64,000 nt of DNA from Reyranella humidisoli (GTDB lineage Bacteria; Pseudomonadota; Alphaproteobacteria; Reyranellales; Reyranellaceae): assembly GCF_019039055.1 (NCBI RefSeq), contig NZ_JAHOPB010000001.1, forward strand, positions 2,392,001-2,456,000, given 5' to 3'. The notes beneath the pieces were generated by a model, which was not told the origin of the DNA, did not search any database, and saw only the letters and a list, made by a program, of their open reading frames with translations. The position numbers were made by a program, and so were the translations under genes. How positions within the stretch are numbered: position 1 is the stretch's first letter; each line of letters begins with the position of its first letter. This document shows, piece by piece, positions 26,775 to 35,850 of this stretch.

Positions 26775-28070
26775 ATGCATGACATCCGGTTCATCCGCGA
26801 GACGCCCGAGGCTTTCGACGCCGGCCTGAAGAAGCGGGGCCTGGCGCCGCTGTCGGCCGAGATCCTGGAGATCGACAAGCGCCGCCGCGCGGCCATCTCC
26901 GAGAGCGAGGCCATCCAGGCGAAGCGCAAGGCGCTCAGCCAGCAGATCGGCATGGCCAAGCGCAAGGGCGAGAACGCCGATGCGCTGATGGCCGAGGTCG
27001 CCGCGCTCGAACAGAGCCTGAAGGACGGCGAGCACGAGGCCAGCCGTCTCGACGAGGAACTGCGGATCCGGCTCGAAGTGGTGCCGAACCTGCCGTTCGA
27101 CGACGTGCCCGAGGGCGCCGACGAGACCGGCAATGTCGAGATCCGCCGCGAGGGCAACCAGCGCAACTTCAGCTTCCCGCCGAAGGACCATGTGGCGCTG
27201 GGCGAGGCCACCGGCGAGATGGATTTCGCCGCCGCCGTGAAGATCTCCGGCTCCCGGTTCGTGGTGCTGAAGGCGCATCTTGCGCGGCTGGAGCGCGCGC
27301 TGGCGCAGTTCATGCTCGATCTGCACACGGTCGAGGGCGGCTATACCGAGGTCAACCCGCCGCTGCTGGTGAAGGACGCGGCCGTCTATGGCGTCGGCCA
27401 GCTGCCGAAGTTCGCCGAGGACATGTTTCGCACCGACAACGGCTTCTGGCTGATCCCGACGGCCGAGGTCTCGCTCACCAACCTGGTGAACGACATGGTG
27501 CTGGACGAGAAGGAACTGCCGCTACGCTTCACGGCGTTCACGCCGTGCTTCCGCTCCGAGGCGGGCTCCGCCGGCAAGGACACGCGCGGCATGATCCGCC
27601 AGCACCAGTTCCCCAAGGTCGAGCTGGTGAGCATCACCACGCCCGAGCAGTCGGCCGCCGAGCACGAGCGCATGACGGCGTGCGCGGAGGAGGTGCTGAA
27701 GCGCCTCGGCCTTGCCTACCGCACGGTCGTTCTGTGCGGCGGCGACATGGGCTTTGGCTCGCGCAAGACCTACGACATCGAGGTCTGGCTCCCGGGCCAG
27801 GACGCCTATCGCGAGATTTCGAGCTGCTCGAACATGGGCGACTTCCAGGCCCGCCGCATGAATGCGCGCTACCGGCCGAAGGAAGGCAAGGGGACGCGCT
27901 TCCTCAACACGCTGAACGGCTCCGCCCTCGCGGTCGGCCGCACGCTGGTCGCGGTGCTGGAGAACTACCAGAACGAGGACGGTTCGGTGACGGTGCCCGA
28001 GGCGCTGCGTCCCTACATGGGCGGACTCGAACTGATCCCCGCGCCCCCTGCCGTGCCTGCGAAGAAATGA
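26775..28070 (+). CDS. serS: Seryl-tRNA synthetase
   Basis: This 431-residue class II synthetase has the N-terminal coiled-coil arm (about residues 25-100) that grips tRNA-Ser. The catalytic motifs are [20 protein letters not shown] (motif 2) and [19 protein letters not shown] (motif 3). Its TGA overlaps the ATG of surE (ATGA). It is part of the tat-serS-surE-pcm block. Confidence 0.97.
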   Translation: MHDIRFIRETPEAFDAGLKKRGLAPLSAEILEIDKRRRAAISESEAIQAKRKALSQQIGMAKRKGENADALMAEVAALEQSLKDGEHEASRLDEELRIRLEVVPNLPFDDVPEGADETGNVEIRREGNQRNFSFPPKDHVALGEATGEMDFAAAVKISGSRFVVLKAHLARLERALAQFMLDLHTVEGGYTEVNPPLLVKDAAVYGVGQLPKFAEDMFRTDNGFWLIPTAEVSLTNLVNDMVLDEKELPLRFTAFTPCFRSEAGSAGKDTRGMIRQHQFPKVELVSITTPEQSAAEHERMTACAEEVLKRLGLAYRTVVLCGGDMGFGSRKTYDIEVWLPGQDAYREISSCSNMGDFQARRMNARYRPKEGKGTRFLNTLNGSALAVGRTLVAVLENYQNEDGSVTVPEALRPYMGGLELIPAPPAVPAKK

Positions 28071-28864
28071 AGGTCGTCAACCTCGCCAAGGCGCGCATCC
28101 TCGTCACCAACGACGACGGCATCCACGCGCCGGGGCTCGAAGCCCTGGTCGAAATCGCCACGCAACTTTCGAGCGACGTCTGGATCGTGGCGCCCGAGGT
28201 CAATCAGAGCGGTGCCGGCCACTCGCTGTCGCTGTCGCGCCCGATCCGCGCGCGCGAGGTCAGCGAGGGCAAGTTCGCCATCGACGGCACGCCGACCGAC
28301 TGCGTGCTGTTCGCCGTCAAGCACCTGATGAAGGACCGCAAGCCCGACCTCGTCCTGTCGGGCGTCAACCGGGGCACCAACATCGCCGACGACGTGACCT
28401 ATTCGGGGACCATTGCGGCCGCCATGGAAGGCTGCCTGCTGGGGATCCCGTCGATCGCCTTCAGCCAGGCCTATATGCACGAACACCCGGTGAAGTGGGG
28501 CACCGCCACCGCCCATGGCGCTGCCGTTGCGCGCCGCGTGCTGGCGCTCGACTGGCCGCGCAACGTGCTGGTCAACATCAACTTCCCCGACGTGGTCGCG
28601 GGCTCGGTGAAGGGCGTGCGGGTCACGTACACCGGCACGCGTGGCTTCGGCGGCCACATCGTCGAGCGCAAGGATCCGCGCGGCGGGACCTATTACTGGA
28701 TCGGCTACGCGCCGCAGGAGAGCGAGATCGACGCGGCGAGCGACATCGCCGCCGTCCGCTCGGGCCACATCTCCGTGACCCCGCTGCACCTCGACCTGAC
28801 CCACGAGAGCATGCGCCGCAAGCTCGTGGCGGAGTTCGAGGCGGCGCCCGTCGACCTCGACTAG
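28067..28864 (+). CDS. surE: 5'/3'-nucleotidase SurE
   Basis: This 265-residue metal-dependent phosphatase acts on nucleoside monophosphates and short polyphosphate. The metal site [17 protein letters not shown] and the loops [19 protein letters not shown] and [18 protein letters not shown] are all intact. The ATG overlaps the serS stop by four bases, and pcm follows 12 bases downstream, the classic surE-pcm stationary-phase pair. Confidence 0.96.
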   Translation: MKVVNLAKARILVTNDDGIHAPGLEALVEIATQLSSDVWIVAPEVNQSGAGHSLSLSRPIRAREVSEGKFAIDGTPTDCVLFAVKHLMKDRKPDLVLSGVNRGTNIADDVTYSGTIAAAMEGCLLGIPSIAFSQAYMHEHPVKWGTATAHGAAVARRVLALDWPRNVLVNINFPDVVAGSVKGVRVTYTGTRGFGGHIVERKDPRGGTYYWIGYAPQESEIDAASDIAAVRSGHISVTPLHLDLTHESMRRKLVAEFEAAPVDLD

Positions 28865-28876
28865 GGGCGGGCCCGC

Positions 28877-29524
28877 GTGAACGTCCCCGCCATGCAGCGC
28901 CTGATCGCCGAGCTGCGCAATTCGGGCATTTCGGACGAGAACGTGCTGGCCGCCATCGCCTCGGTCGACCGCGAGCGCTTCGTCACGCAGACCTTCGCCG
29001 AGCGCGCCTGGGAGAACACCGCGCTTCCCATCGCCTTCGGCCAGACGATCAGCCAGCCGCTGGTGGTCGCCGCCATGACCGAGGCGCTGCGGGTCGGCCC
29101 GCGCATGAAGGTGCTGGAGATCGGCACCGGCTCGGGCTACCAGGCGGCGGTGCTGGCGAAGCTCGCGCGCCGCGTCTATTCGGTCGAGCGCTTCAAGCCG
29201 CTCTCCAAGGCCGCCGAGCGCCTTCTGCTCGACCTCGGCATCTACAACGTGGTGGTCGACATCAACGACGGCAGCAAGGGCTGGCCGGGCCAGGCGCCGT
29301 TCGACCGCATCATCGTCACCGCCGCTGCCGAGGAACGCCCGCAGGCGCTGATCGACCAGCTCGCCGTTGGCGGCATCCTGATCGTGCCCGTGGGCCGCGA
29401 TCCGACCTCGCAGGTCGTCGAGCGCATCGTGAAGAACGAGAGCGGCCTGCAGCGCGACACGCTGATGCCGGTGCGGTTCGTACCGCTGGTCGCCGGCCCG
29501 CTGCCGGTCCTTGGACAGGGCTGA
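28877..29524 (+). CDS. pcm: Protein-L-isoaspartate O-methyltransferase
   Basis: This 215-residue SAM-dependent methyltransferase repairs isoaspartyl damage in proteins. The SAM motif is VLEIGTGSGYQAAVLAKL, the substrate-site segment IAFGQTISQPLVVAAM and the post-motif FDRIIVTAAAEERPQALIDQ. The start is a GTG at 28877. It lies between surE and an NlpD-like gene, the same order as in many proteobacteria. Confidence 0.96.
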   Translation: MNVPAMQRLIAELRNSGISDENVLAAIASVDRERFVTQTFAERAWENTALPIAFGQTISQPLVVAAMTEALRVGPRMKVLEIGTGSGYQAAVLAKLARRVYSVERFKPLSKAAERLLLDLGIYNVVVDINDGSKGWPGQAPFDRIIVTAAAEERPQALIDQLAVGGILIVPVGRDPTSQVVERIVKNESGLQRDTLMPVRFVPLVAGPLPVLGQG

Positions 29525-29588
29525 GCGAAGCTCAGCGAGGAGCGGCAGGACATTGCCCTGGGCAATGTCCGGGAGCGTCGAAGAACGA
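29521..29588. repeat. Composite palindromic repeat, family B, partial copy
   Basis: The element begins GCTGAGCGAAGCTCAGC and continues to GGACATTGCCCTGGGCAATGTCC and GGGAGCGTCGAAGAA. These are the first two modules of family B, without the CCTCCCCATT module. It lies between pcm and the nlpD-like gene and overlaps the pcm stop. Confidence 0.75.
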
Positions 29589-29643
29589 ACGACCACCGGA
29601 GCCACCTATTCCCGCCGGAATCCCAATGCAGTAGTATGGAAGC

Positions 29644-30525
29644 ATGAAAAGAGCCCCTCGCTTCCCCTCGCGATGGGCCGGCCGGATGCACACGCTGGGT
29701 ACAATGGCGGTGCTGTCGGTCGCGCTCGGCGCCTGCAACACCGTCATGGGTGCCCGCGAGGGCACCATGGAATATCCCGGCTCCGGCGCTGGCCCCAACG
29801 CCGTTCCCGTCTATGTCGTTAAGGACAAGGACACGGTCGAGAGCATCTCGCGCCGCTACGGCGTCTCGTCGCAGACCATCATCGACCGCAACAATCTGAA
29901 GGCGCCCTACACGATCAAGCCCGGCCAGTCGCTTGCCATGCCGGGCGCACGCTTCGTGCAGGACACTTACGGCGAGGCGCCCCAGCAGACCGCTGCCGCC
30001 AATCCCAATGCACCCTCCTCGGTGAAGCGCGAGGGCCTCGCGCCGCCGCCCGGCGCCTCGTCGGGTGAGGCGCCGCGTTCGGCCGCGCCCGCCGGCGAGC
30101 CGACGCCGCTGGCCGGCAAATCGGTCTCCGTGGCGGCTACGCCGCCGCCGCCCCGGATGAGCTGGCCGGTGAACGGCAAGATCGTCTCGCCCTACGGCAC
30201 CTCGGGTGGCCAGAAGAACGACGGCATCAACATCGCCGCCGCCAAGGGCACGCCGGTGAAGGCCGCCGAGGGCGGCAAGGTCGTCTATGCCGGCGGCGAG
30301 GTGGCCAAGATGGGCAACCTGCTGCTGATCGAGCATCCCGGCGGCTACATCACGGCCTACGGCAACAACGAAGAGCTGCTGGTGAAGAAGGGCGACACGG
30401 TGAAGCGCGGCCAGACCATCGCCAAGGTCGGCAATTCGGGCGGCACGCCCGAGCCGCAGCTCCACTTCGAGGTCCGCCGCGCCGGCAAGACCATCGACCC
30501 GACGACGGTGCTGGGCGCTCAATAA
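29644..30525 (+). CDS. LysM/M23-domain lipoprotein, NlpD-like amidase activator
   Basis: This 293-residue protein has a signal sequence with lipobox-like SVALGAC, a LysM domain (about residues 57-100; VYVVKDKDTVESISRRYG) and a C-terminal LytM/M23 domain (about 178-290). The M23 active-site residues are mostly missing: the HxxxD position reads KNDGINIA and only the final LHFEVR His remains. That pattern matches the catalytically dead LytM factors NlpD/EnvC, which activate cell-wall amidases at division. The position after surE-pcm also fits nlpD. Confidence 0.93.
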   Translation: MKRAPRFPSRWAGRMHTLGTMAVLSVALGACNTVMGAREGTMEYPGSGAGPNAVPVYVVKDKDTVESISRRYGVSSQTIIDRNNLKAPYTIKPGQSLAMPGARFVQDTYGEAPQQTAAANPNAPSSVKREGLAPPPGASSGEAPRSAAPAGEPTPLAGKSVSVAATPPPPRMSWPVNGKIVSPYGTSGGQKNDGINIAAAKGTPVKAAEGGKVVYAGGEVAKMGNLLLIEHPGGYITAYGNNEELLVKKGDTVKRGQTIAKVGNSGGTPEPQLHFEVRRAGKTIDPTTVLGAQ

Positions 30526-30534
30526 CACTCCTCC

Positions 30535-30650
30535 CCATTCAGATGGGGAGGTGTCGGCGTAGTCGCCGACGGAGGGGTCATCGTCGCATTGACGCCTATG
30601 ACCCCATCGCCCCCGTAAGACGGGGACACTTCCCCATTTGAATGGGGAAG
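30535..30650. repeat. Composite palindromic repeat, family B, copy 3
   Basis: CCCCATTCAGATGGGGAGG, GTCGGCGTAGTCGCCGAC, GGAGGGGTCAT, then TGACCCCATC, CCCCGTAAGACGGGG and CCCCATTTGAATGGGG form an extended dyad. It fills the gap between the convergent NlpD-like (+) and DUF1491 (-) genes and may act as a bidirectional transcription end. Confidence 0.85.
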
Positions 30651-30662
30651 AAGCTTGAGGGC

Positions 30663-30998
30663 CTAAACGATCTTGCCGTTGATCTTGTATTCGCCCTTGC
30701 GGTCCTCGATCTCGAGGACCCAGAGGTCGGGGTCGCGGCTGACCTGGCGGGCGATGTAGGCGTCGGCTTCGGGCTCGGTGACAGGCGCGGGGCCGGTCCC
30801 GCGGCTCCACGACGGTTCGTCGTCGAGCGTGCTGGTCTGGGTGAAGACGGTCACGCCGGCCTCGAAGCGATTGATCTTCAGCAGCACGGTGCCGACATCG
30901 GGATCGCCACGCCGCACGACGGCCGCCGGAATGAACGCGCGGTCGCACAGGCGTATTTGCGCGCTGACCCAAAGTCCCGTTGTGAGGCCCATCACCAT
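30663..30998 (-). CDS. DUF1491 family protein
   Basis: This 111-residue cytosolic protein of unknown function belongs to a family found mainly in alphaproteobacteria. Recognisable parts are LWVSAQIRLCDRAFIPAAV, RRGDPDVGTVLLKINRF, and the strongly conserved DAYIARQVSRDPDLWVLEIE near the end. It is divergent from the ABC-F gene. No catalytic motif is apparent. Confidence 0.88.
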   Translation of the reverse strand: MVMGLTTGLWVSAQIRLCDRAFIPAAVVRRGDPDVGTVLLKINRFEAGVTVFTQTSTLDDEPSWSRGTGPAPVTEPEADAYIARQVSRDPDLWVLEIEDRKGEYKINGKIV

Positions 30999-31144
30999 GA
31001 GACGGCCTTCATGCAGGGCACCGTACGACGCGTCAAATGCCGCCTGTGCGCCCCGTCAGGGCGCACGCCGCGCGCGGGAAGACCGGGACGATTCGGCTTC
31101 CGCCCTTGCCGACCGGAACGGCTTCGGCCAATACAGCGCGCTCC

Positions 31145-32953
31145 ATGGCCGATCCCCCCCTCCTTGCGCTCAGCGACATCCGCTTCCATCTCGGCGACCA
31201 GACCATCCTGGCCGGCGTCGATCTCGGTATCGCGCCGGGCGAACGCCTGTCGCTGGTCGGCCGCAACGGTGCGGGCAAGTCGACCCTGCTGCGCATCCTC
31301 GCGGGCGCGCCGATCGCCGATTCCGGAACACGCTTCGCCCAGCCCGGCGCCACCGTCGCCACCCTGCCGCAGGAACCGGATTTCGCCGGCCACGCCACGG
31401 TCGCCGACTATGTCGGCACGGCGCTCACCGACTCGCTGGGGCCGGACGATTACCGCGTCGCCGCCATCCTCGAAGACATGAAGCTCGACGGCCCGCGCGA
31501 TCCGACGAGCCTGTCGGGCGGCGAGGCGCGCCGCGCGGCGCTGGCGCGCGTGCTGATCGGCGAGCCCGACGTCATGCTGCTCGACGAGCCGACCAACCAT
31601 CTCGACCTGCCGACCATCGAGTGGCTGGAAGAGAAGCTCTCGAAGTGGCGCGGCGCCTATGTGCTGGTGAGCCATGACCGCCGCTTCCTCACCAACCTGT
31701 CGCGCGCCGTGCTGTGGCTCGACCGCGGCATCGTGCGCCGCCTCGACAAGGGCTATGGCGAGTTCGAGACTTGGTCGAACGACATCCTCGAACGCGAGGC
31801 GACGGAGCGGCACAAGCTCGACCGGCTGATCGAGCGTGAGACCGAATGGGCTGGCAAGTCGATCCGCGCCCGCCGCACCCGCAACGAGGGCCGCCTGCGC
31901 GCGCTCGCCGCGCTCCGCCAGCAGCGCCGCCAGCAGATCGGCCCGGTCGGCCGCGCCACCATCGAGGCCGGCAGCGCCGAGGCCTCGGGCGCGCTGGTCG
32001 TCACCGCGCGCAACATCACCAAGCGCTGGGGCGACAAGACCATCGTCGATGATTTCTCGACGCGTATCTTTCGCAAGAACCGCATCGGCCTGATCGGACC
32101 CAACGGCGCCGGCAAGACGACCCTGCTCAAGATGCTGATGGGCGAGCTCGAGCCCGACAGCGGTACGGTGAAGCTGGGATCGAACCTGATGCCGGTGGTG
32201 ATCGACCAGCGCCGCATCGGCCTCGATCCCGACAAGACGCCGTGGGAGACGCTGGCCGATCGCAACGACCATGTGCTGGTGCGCGGCCATCTCACGCATG
32301 TGATGACCTACCTGCGCGAATATCTGTTCCGCGACGAGCAGGCGCGCCAGCCGGTGCGCACGCTCTCGGGCGGCGAGCGCAACCGCCTGCTGCTGGCCAA
32401 GGCGCTGGCCGCGCCTTCGAACATGATCGTGCTCGACGAGCCGACCAACGATCTCGACGCCGACACGCTCGACCTCCTGCAGGAAGCGCTCGACGATTAC
32501 GACGGCACCGTCCTGCTGGTGAGCCACGACCGCGACTTCCTCGACCGGCTCGTGACCTCGACCATCGTGCTCGAAGGCGACGGCACGGCGACCGAATATG
32601 CCGGCGGCTACAGCGACTACGTGGCCCAGCGTGGCCCGCGGGTCGAGCCAACGGGCGTGACCCCGTCACGCGCGAAGGAAAAGGCGCCCGCGCCGAAGGC
32701 CGCGGGGCAGGGCAAGGCGCGCCTCGGCTACAAGCGCGAACGTGCTCTGGTCGAGCTGCCGAAGAAGATCGAGGCCCTGCAGGCCGAGATCGCCACGTTG
32801 CAGCAGGCGCTCGCCGATCCCGACCTCTACCGCCGCGATCCCAAGAGCTTCCAGAGCAAGACGACACGCATCGGCACCGCCCAAGCCGAGATCGACGCCG
32901 CCGAAAGCGAATGGCTCGAACTCGAGATGCTGCGCGAGGAGTTGAATTCGTGA
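31145..32953 (+). CDS. ABC-F family ATPase (Uup-like)
   Basis: This 602-residue soluble protein has two ABC domains and no membrane segments. Walker A motifs are GRNGAGKST and GPNGAGKTT. Signatures are LSGGEARRAALARVL and LSGGERNRLLLAKAL, with LDEPTNHLDLPTIEWLEE and LDEPTNDLDADTLDLL as Walker B. A charged linker lies between the domains and a C-terminal coiled coil (about residues 530-602) follows, as in Uup. ABC-F proteins act on the ribosome or, for Uup, in DNA and ribosome-associated processes. I place the start at the ATG 31145; a longer frame upstream is Arg/Pro-rich and unlikely. Confidence 0.93.
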   Translation: MADPPLLALSDIRFHLGDQTILAGVDLGIAPGERLSLVGRNGAGKSTLLRILAGAPIADSGTRFAQPGATVATLPQEPDFAGHATVADYVGTALTDSLGPDDYRVAAILEDMKLDGPRDPTSLSGGEARRAALARVLIGEPDVMLLDEPTNHLDLPTIEWLEEKLSKWRGAYVLVSHDRRFLTNLSRAVLWLDRGIVRRLDKGYGEFETWSNDILEREATERHKLDRLIERETEWAGKSIRARRTRNEGRLRALAALRQQRRQQIGPVGRATIEAGSAEASGALVVTARNITKRWGDKTIVDDFSTRIFRKNRIGLIGPNGAGKTTLLKMLMGELEPDSGTVKLGSNLMPVVIDQRRIGLDPDKTPWETLADRNDHVLVRGHLTHVMTYLREYLFRDEQARQPVRTLSGGERNRLLLAKALAAPSNMIVLDEPTNDLDADTLDLLQEALDDYDGTVLLVSHDRDFLDRLVTSTIVLEGDGTATEYAGGYSDYVAQRGPRVEPTGVTPSRAKEKAPAPKAAGQGKARLGYKRERALVELPKKIEALQAEIATLQQALADPDLYRRDPKSFQSKTTRIGTAQAEIDAAESEWLELEMLREELNS

Positions 32954-32960
32954 ATCGAGT

Positions 32961-33053
32961 TCCTCTCCCCCGATAGGGGGAGAGGTTAGGTGAGGGGGTT
33001 ACAGGAGGTGCATCGCCCCCTCACCCAGCCTCTCCCCCTAGCGGGGGAGAGGA
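32961..33053. repeat. Dispersed inverted repeat, family C, copy 1
   Basis: TCCTCTCCCCCGATAGGGGG-AGAGGTTAGGTGAGGGGG and CCCCCTCACCCAGCCTCTCC-CCCTAGCGGGGGAGAGGA form a long dyad made of two small hairpins. It lies between convergent genes. Related copies are at 40464-40556 and 60289-60382, with half copies at 51021-51048 and 55713-55740. Confidence 0.88.
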
Positions 33054-33063
33054 GGAAGAAAGG

Positions 33064-34500
33064 CTACTTCTTCCGCTCGTAATGCGCCGCGATCATCAGC
33101 GCCGTCGCGACCGTCACCTTCTTGCCCGTCGGAATGTGCAGGAACTCGTTCGGTCCATGGGCATTCGAATGGGGCCCGAGCACGCCGGTGATCACGAACT
33201 GCGTCCTGGGGAACTTGTCGCCCAGCATGCCCATGAACGGGATCGTGCCGCCTTCGCCCATGTAGGCGACCGGCTGGCCGAACGCTTCCTGCGAGGCGTC
33301 GGTCACGGCCTTCTCCAGCCACGGCGCCAGCGGCGGCGCGTGCCAGCCGCTCTGGCCGCCTTCGCCCGCGTCGAACTCGACGGTGGCGCCGTAGGGCGGA
33401 TCGGATTCCAGCGCCTTCTTCATGGCCTTCACGGCCTCCTTGGCGTCGAGCGTCGGCGGCGTGCGCACGCTGATCTTGGCCTCGGTGTAGGGCAGCAGCA
33501 CGTTGCCGGCATCGACCGGCTCGGGATAGCCCGCCATGCCAACGGTCGCGAGCTGCGGCCGCCAGGTGCGGTTCAGCACCATCTGGCCGAGATCCTCGAC
33601 CATCGGCTTGGTCGCGCCGGCGAAGGGGAACTTGCGATAGACCTCCTCGCCCAGCACGCGCGCGGCTTCCGAGGCCTGCGCGATGCGCTGCGGCGGGATC
33701 TGCACGAACAGCTCCGGCAGCTTCATCTCGCCGGTCGCCTCGTCCTCCAGCCGCGTGAGCAGCGCGCGCGTGATGCGGAACGACGAGGGCACGATCCCCG
33801 ACGCGTCGCCCGAATGCACGCCCTCGTTCAGCACACGCACCTTGAGCGTGCCGGCCGCGATGCCGCGCAATGACGTCGTGAGCCACATCCGGTCCCAGTC
33901 GCCGCAGCCCGAATCGAGGCAGACGACCAGCGACGGGTCGCCGATCCGCTCGAGCAGGTGGTCGACATAGAAGGGCAGGTCGTAGCTGCCGGATTCCTCG
34001 CAGCCCTCGATCATGATGACGCAGCGGGCGCGCGGCACCTTCTGCTCCTGCAGTGCGAGCAAAGCCGCGAAGCAGGCATAGATCGCGTAGCCGTCGTCGG
34101 CGCCGCCGCGGCCATAGAGCTTGTCGTCCTTGCGCACCGGGATCCACGGCCCCATGCCCTCGGCCCAGCCCTTCATCTCGGGCTGCTTGTCGAGATGGCC
34201 GTAGAGCAGGACGGTGTCGCCGTTGGCGTCGCCCCCATCGGTACCAGGGATCTCGATGAAGATCAGCGGCGTGCGGCCGGGCAGGCGCACCACGTCCATC
34301 GTCGCGCCCGCGAAGGCGGCGACGTGCGGCCGCGCCCAGTCGGTCATAAGCGTGACCGCCTGCTCCATGTAGCCGTTCTCCTCCCACTTCGGATCAAAGG
34401 ATGGCGACTTGTTGGGGATGCGGATGTACTCGGTGAGCGAGGGCAGGATCTGGTCGTCCCAGAAGCTGCCGATGAAGGTCTTGAGCTGGTCGGGGTTCAT
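33064..34500 (-). CDS. M20-family metallopeptidase (dipeptidase-like)
   Basis: This 478-residue zinc peptidase of the M20 clan has LLYGHLDKQPEM with the first metal His and catalytic Asp, YGRGGADDGYAIYA with the bridging Asp, IEGCEESGSYDLP with the catalytic Glu pair, and a late GPHSNAHGPNE with the last metal His. The dimerisation insert HSGDASGIVPS lies in the middle. This is the carnosinase-like group that cleaves dipeptides or related amides. It converges on the ABC-F gene across a family C repeat. Confidence 0.93.
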   Translation of the reverse strand: MNPDQLKTFIGSFWDDQILPSLTEYIRIPNKSPSFDPKWEENGYMEQAVTLMTDWARPHVAAFAGATMDVVRLPGRTPLIFIEIPGTDGGDANGDTVLLYGHLDKQPEMKGWAEGMGPWIPVRKDDKLYGRGGADDGYAIYACFAALLALQEQKVPRARCVIMIEGCEESGSYDLPFYVDHLLERIGDPSLVVCLDSGCGDWDRMWLTTSLRGIAAGTLKVRVLNEGVHSGDASGIVPSSFRITRALLTRLEDEATGEMKLPELFVQIPPQRIAQASEAARVLGEEVYRKFPFAGATKPMVEDLGQMVLNRTWRPQLATVGMAGYPEPVDAGNVLLPYTEAKISVRTPPTLDAKEAVKAMKKALESDPPYGATVEFDAGEGGQSGWHAPPLAPWLEKAVTDASQEAFGQPVAYMGEGGTIPFMGMLGDKFPRTQFVITGVLGPHSNAHGPNEFLHIPTGKKVTVATALMIAAHYERKK

Positions 34501-34544
34501 GGGTGGGAGTTTAGTCCCCCGGTTCGCCCTCGCAAACTCTCGGC

Positions 34545-35666
34545 TCAGCTCTTCGCGGCGTCAGCCTCTTTCTCGGGTTCGCCCTTGGCTGAGCCTTCCG
34601 GCCCGTCCTTGGCGAGCCTCTCTGACTCGTCCTGGCTGGGCTTCTCTGACACGTCCGTAGCGGGTTTCTCGGACTCGTCCTGGGTGGGCTTCTCCGGCTC
34701 GTCCGTGGCGGCCTTCTCCGACTCGTCCTTGGGCGGCTTCTCCGGTTCGGTTGTCGCAGCCTTCTCCGGCTCAATACTGGCGGGATCGAACCATGACGCG
34801 GCGCGGTCGAAAGCGGCGACAAGGGCGGCGGCTTCGACGGGATCGACCAGGGTTTCGAAGCCGTGGAGGATGTTGTTGCGGATGCGGCGCAGCGTATCGA
34901 GCTGGCGGAGCCGGTCCTTCGACAGGTTGAGGCGCGGCTCCTCGAACAGGCTTTCGAGCGGGACGGTGCGGTCGTCGGCCATGTCGGCGTGACGCTTGAC
35001 CTCGCGTTCGAAGTTCACGGCGGCGTTCAGCACGGCCTGGTAGGGCATCTTGAGGTCGAGGAGCTGCTTCGGCGCCAGCGCTTCCACGGGGGTTCGCTTG
35101 GTCGGGGCGTGGGCGAGGTTGCGGAAGAGGGGGCGCTGGCCGTCCTCCGGCTTTTCCGGCTCGGGTTCGGGCAGAGCCCCTTGCTCCTTCAGTTCCTCGA
35201 TCCCGACCCGGATGCTGACGAAATCGTTGGCGGGCTTCGGGGCGGGCTTCGCGGCAGGCTCAGGGACGAGCGCTGGAACGGGCACAGAGGCCGGCTCCTC
35301 GACCGGCTTGGCGGCGGGCTCGACGATGGGCTCGACCGTCGGTGTAGCGATGAGCACGGGCGCGGGCTCCGGTTCCTTCTCCGGCGCTTTCTCGGGGGGA
35401 GGCAGCTTGAGCGGCTCGGGAGCCAGTGCGCTGACTGCCGCCGGCGCGGTCTGCTCGCGCCGGGCCGTCCGAGTGGCGCGCAGCACCAGGCCCTGCGCGG
35501 CCAGGATGCAGAAGAACGCCACGCCGCCCGCCGTCACGCCGTCGAGCGGCATCTGCTTTGCCTGGGCGACGACCGCGCCGTAGGCGACGCCGCCGGCCAG
35601 CGGCAACACCAGCTCTTTCAGCACGCGCAGCGCGATTGGCGTACTGCCAGCCTTCGTCTTGTCCAT
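34545..35666 (-). CDS. Membrane-anchored protein with HEPN-like RNxxxH motif and octapeptide-repeat tail
   Basis: I do not recognise this 373-residue protein as a named family. Residues 11-34 and 44-64 are hydrophobic and could form a two-helix membrane anchor. Residues 75-175 are a Pro/Glu/Ala-rich linker. Residues about 195-295 are a predicted helical domain with RRIRNNILHGF (Arg263 to His268), which fits the RNxxxH signature of HEPN domains. Residues 299-370 are nine imperfect octads of the EPEKPxxD/ESEKxATD type. I choose the ATG at 35666; a TTG nine codons upstream is possible. No adjacent nucleotidyltransferase antitoxin is present. Ribonuclease activity is only a hypothesis. Confidence 0.72.
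   Translation of the reverse strand: MDKTKAGSTPIALRVLKELVLPLAGGVAYGAVVAQAKQMPLDGVTAGGVAFFCILAAQGLVLRATRTARREQTAPAAVSALAPEPLKLPPPEKAPEKEPEPAPVLIATPTVEPIVEPAAKPVEEPASVPVPALVPEPAAKPAPKPANDFVSIRVGIEELKEQGALPEPEPEKPEDGQRPLFRNLAHAPTKRTPVEALAPKQLLDLKMPYQAVLNAAVNFEREVKRHADMADDRTVPLESLFEEPRLNLSKDRLRQLDTLRRIRNNILHGFETLVDPVEAAALVAAFDRAASWFDPASIEPEKAATTEPEKPPKDESEKAATDEPEKPTQDESEKPATDVSEKPSQDESERLAKDGPEGSAKGEPEKEADAAKS
34557..34772 (-). repeat. Nine tandem 24-base repeats encoding the octapeptide tail
   Basis: On the minus strand the tract reads as nine imperfect octads, the best being EPEKPPKD, ESEKAATD, EPEKPTQD and ESEKPATD. The last two units are degenerate. Repeat number is likely to vary between strains. 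Confidence 0.85.
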
Positions 35667-35850
35667 CGACCCCAATCCATTCGCCCCGGCCAACCCGCGC
35701 CGGAAAAAGCCCGCGCCGTACTAACAAACCTCGGGTGCGCGACCAAGCGGGGGCCTGGGAGAACGGGGCCGGGAGAAGGAGGCCCGCCCGAGTTGACGTC
35801 CCCGGACCTGTCCGCTACCCCCTCGCCACCCCCGAAGGACCCCATAAAAA

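Noticed and set aside
29521..29643. Small gene between pcm and the nlpD-like gene
   Set aside because: The stretch is made of family B repeat modules; short frames in it have no start signal or protein-like composition.
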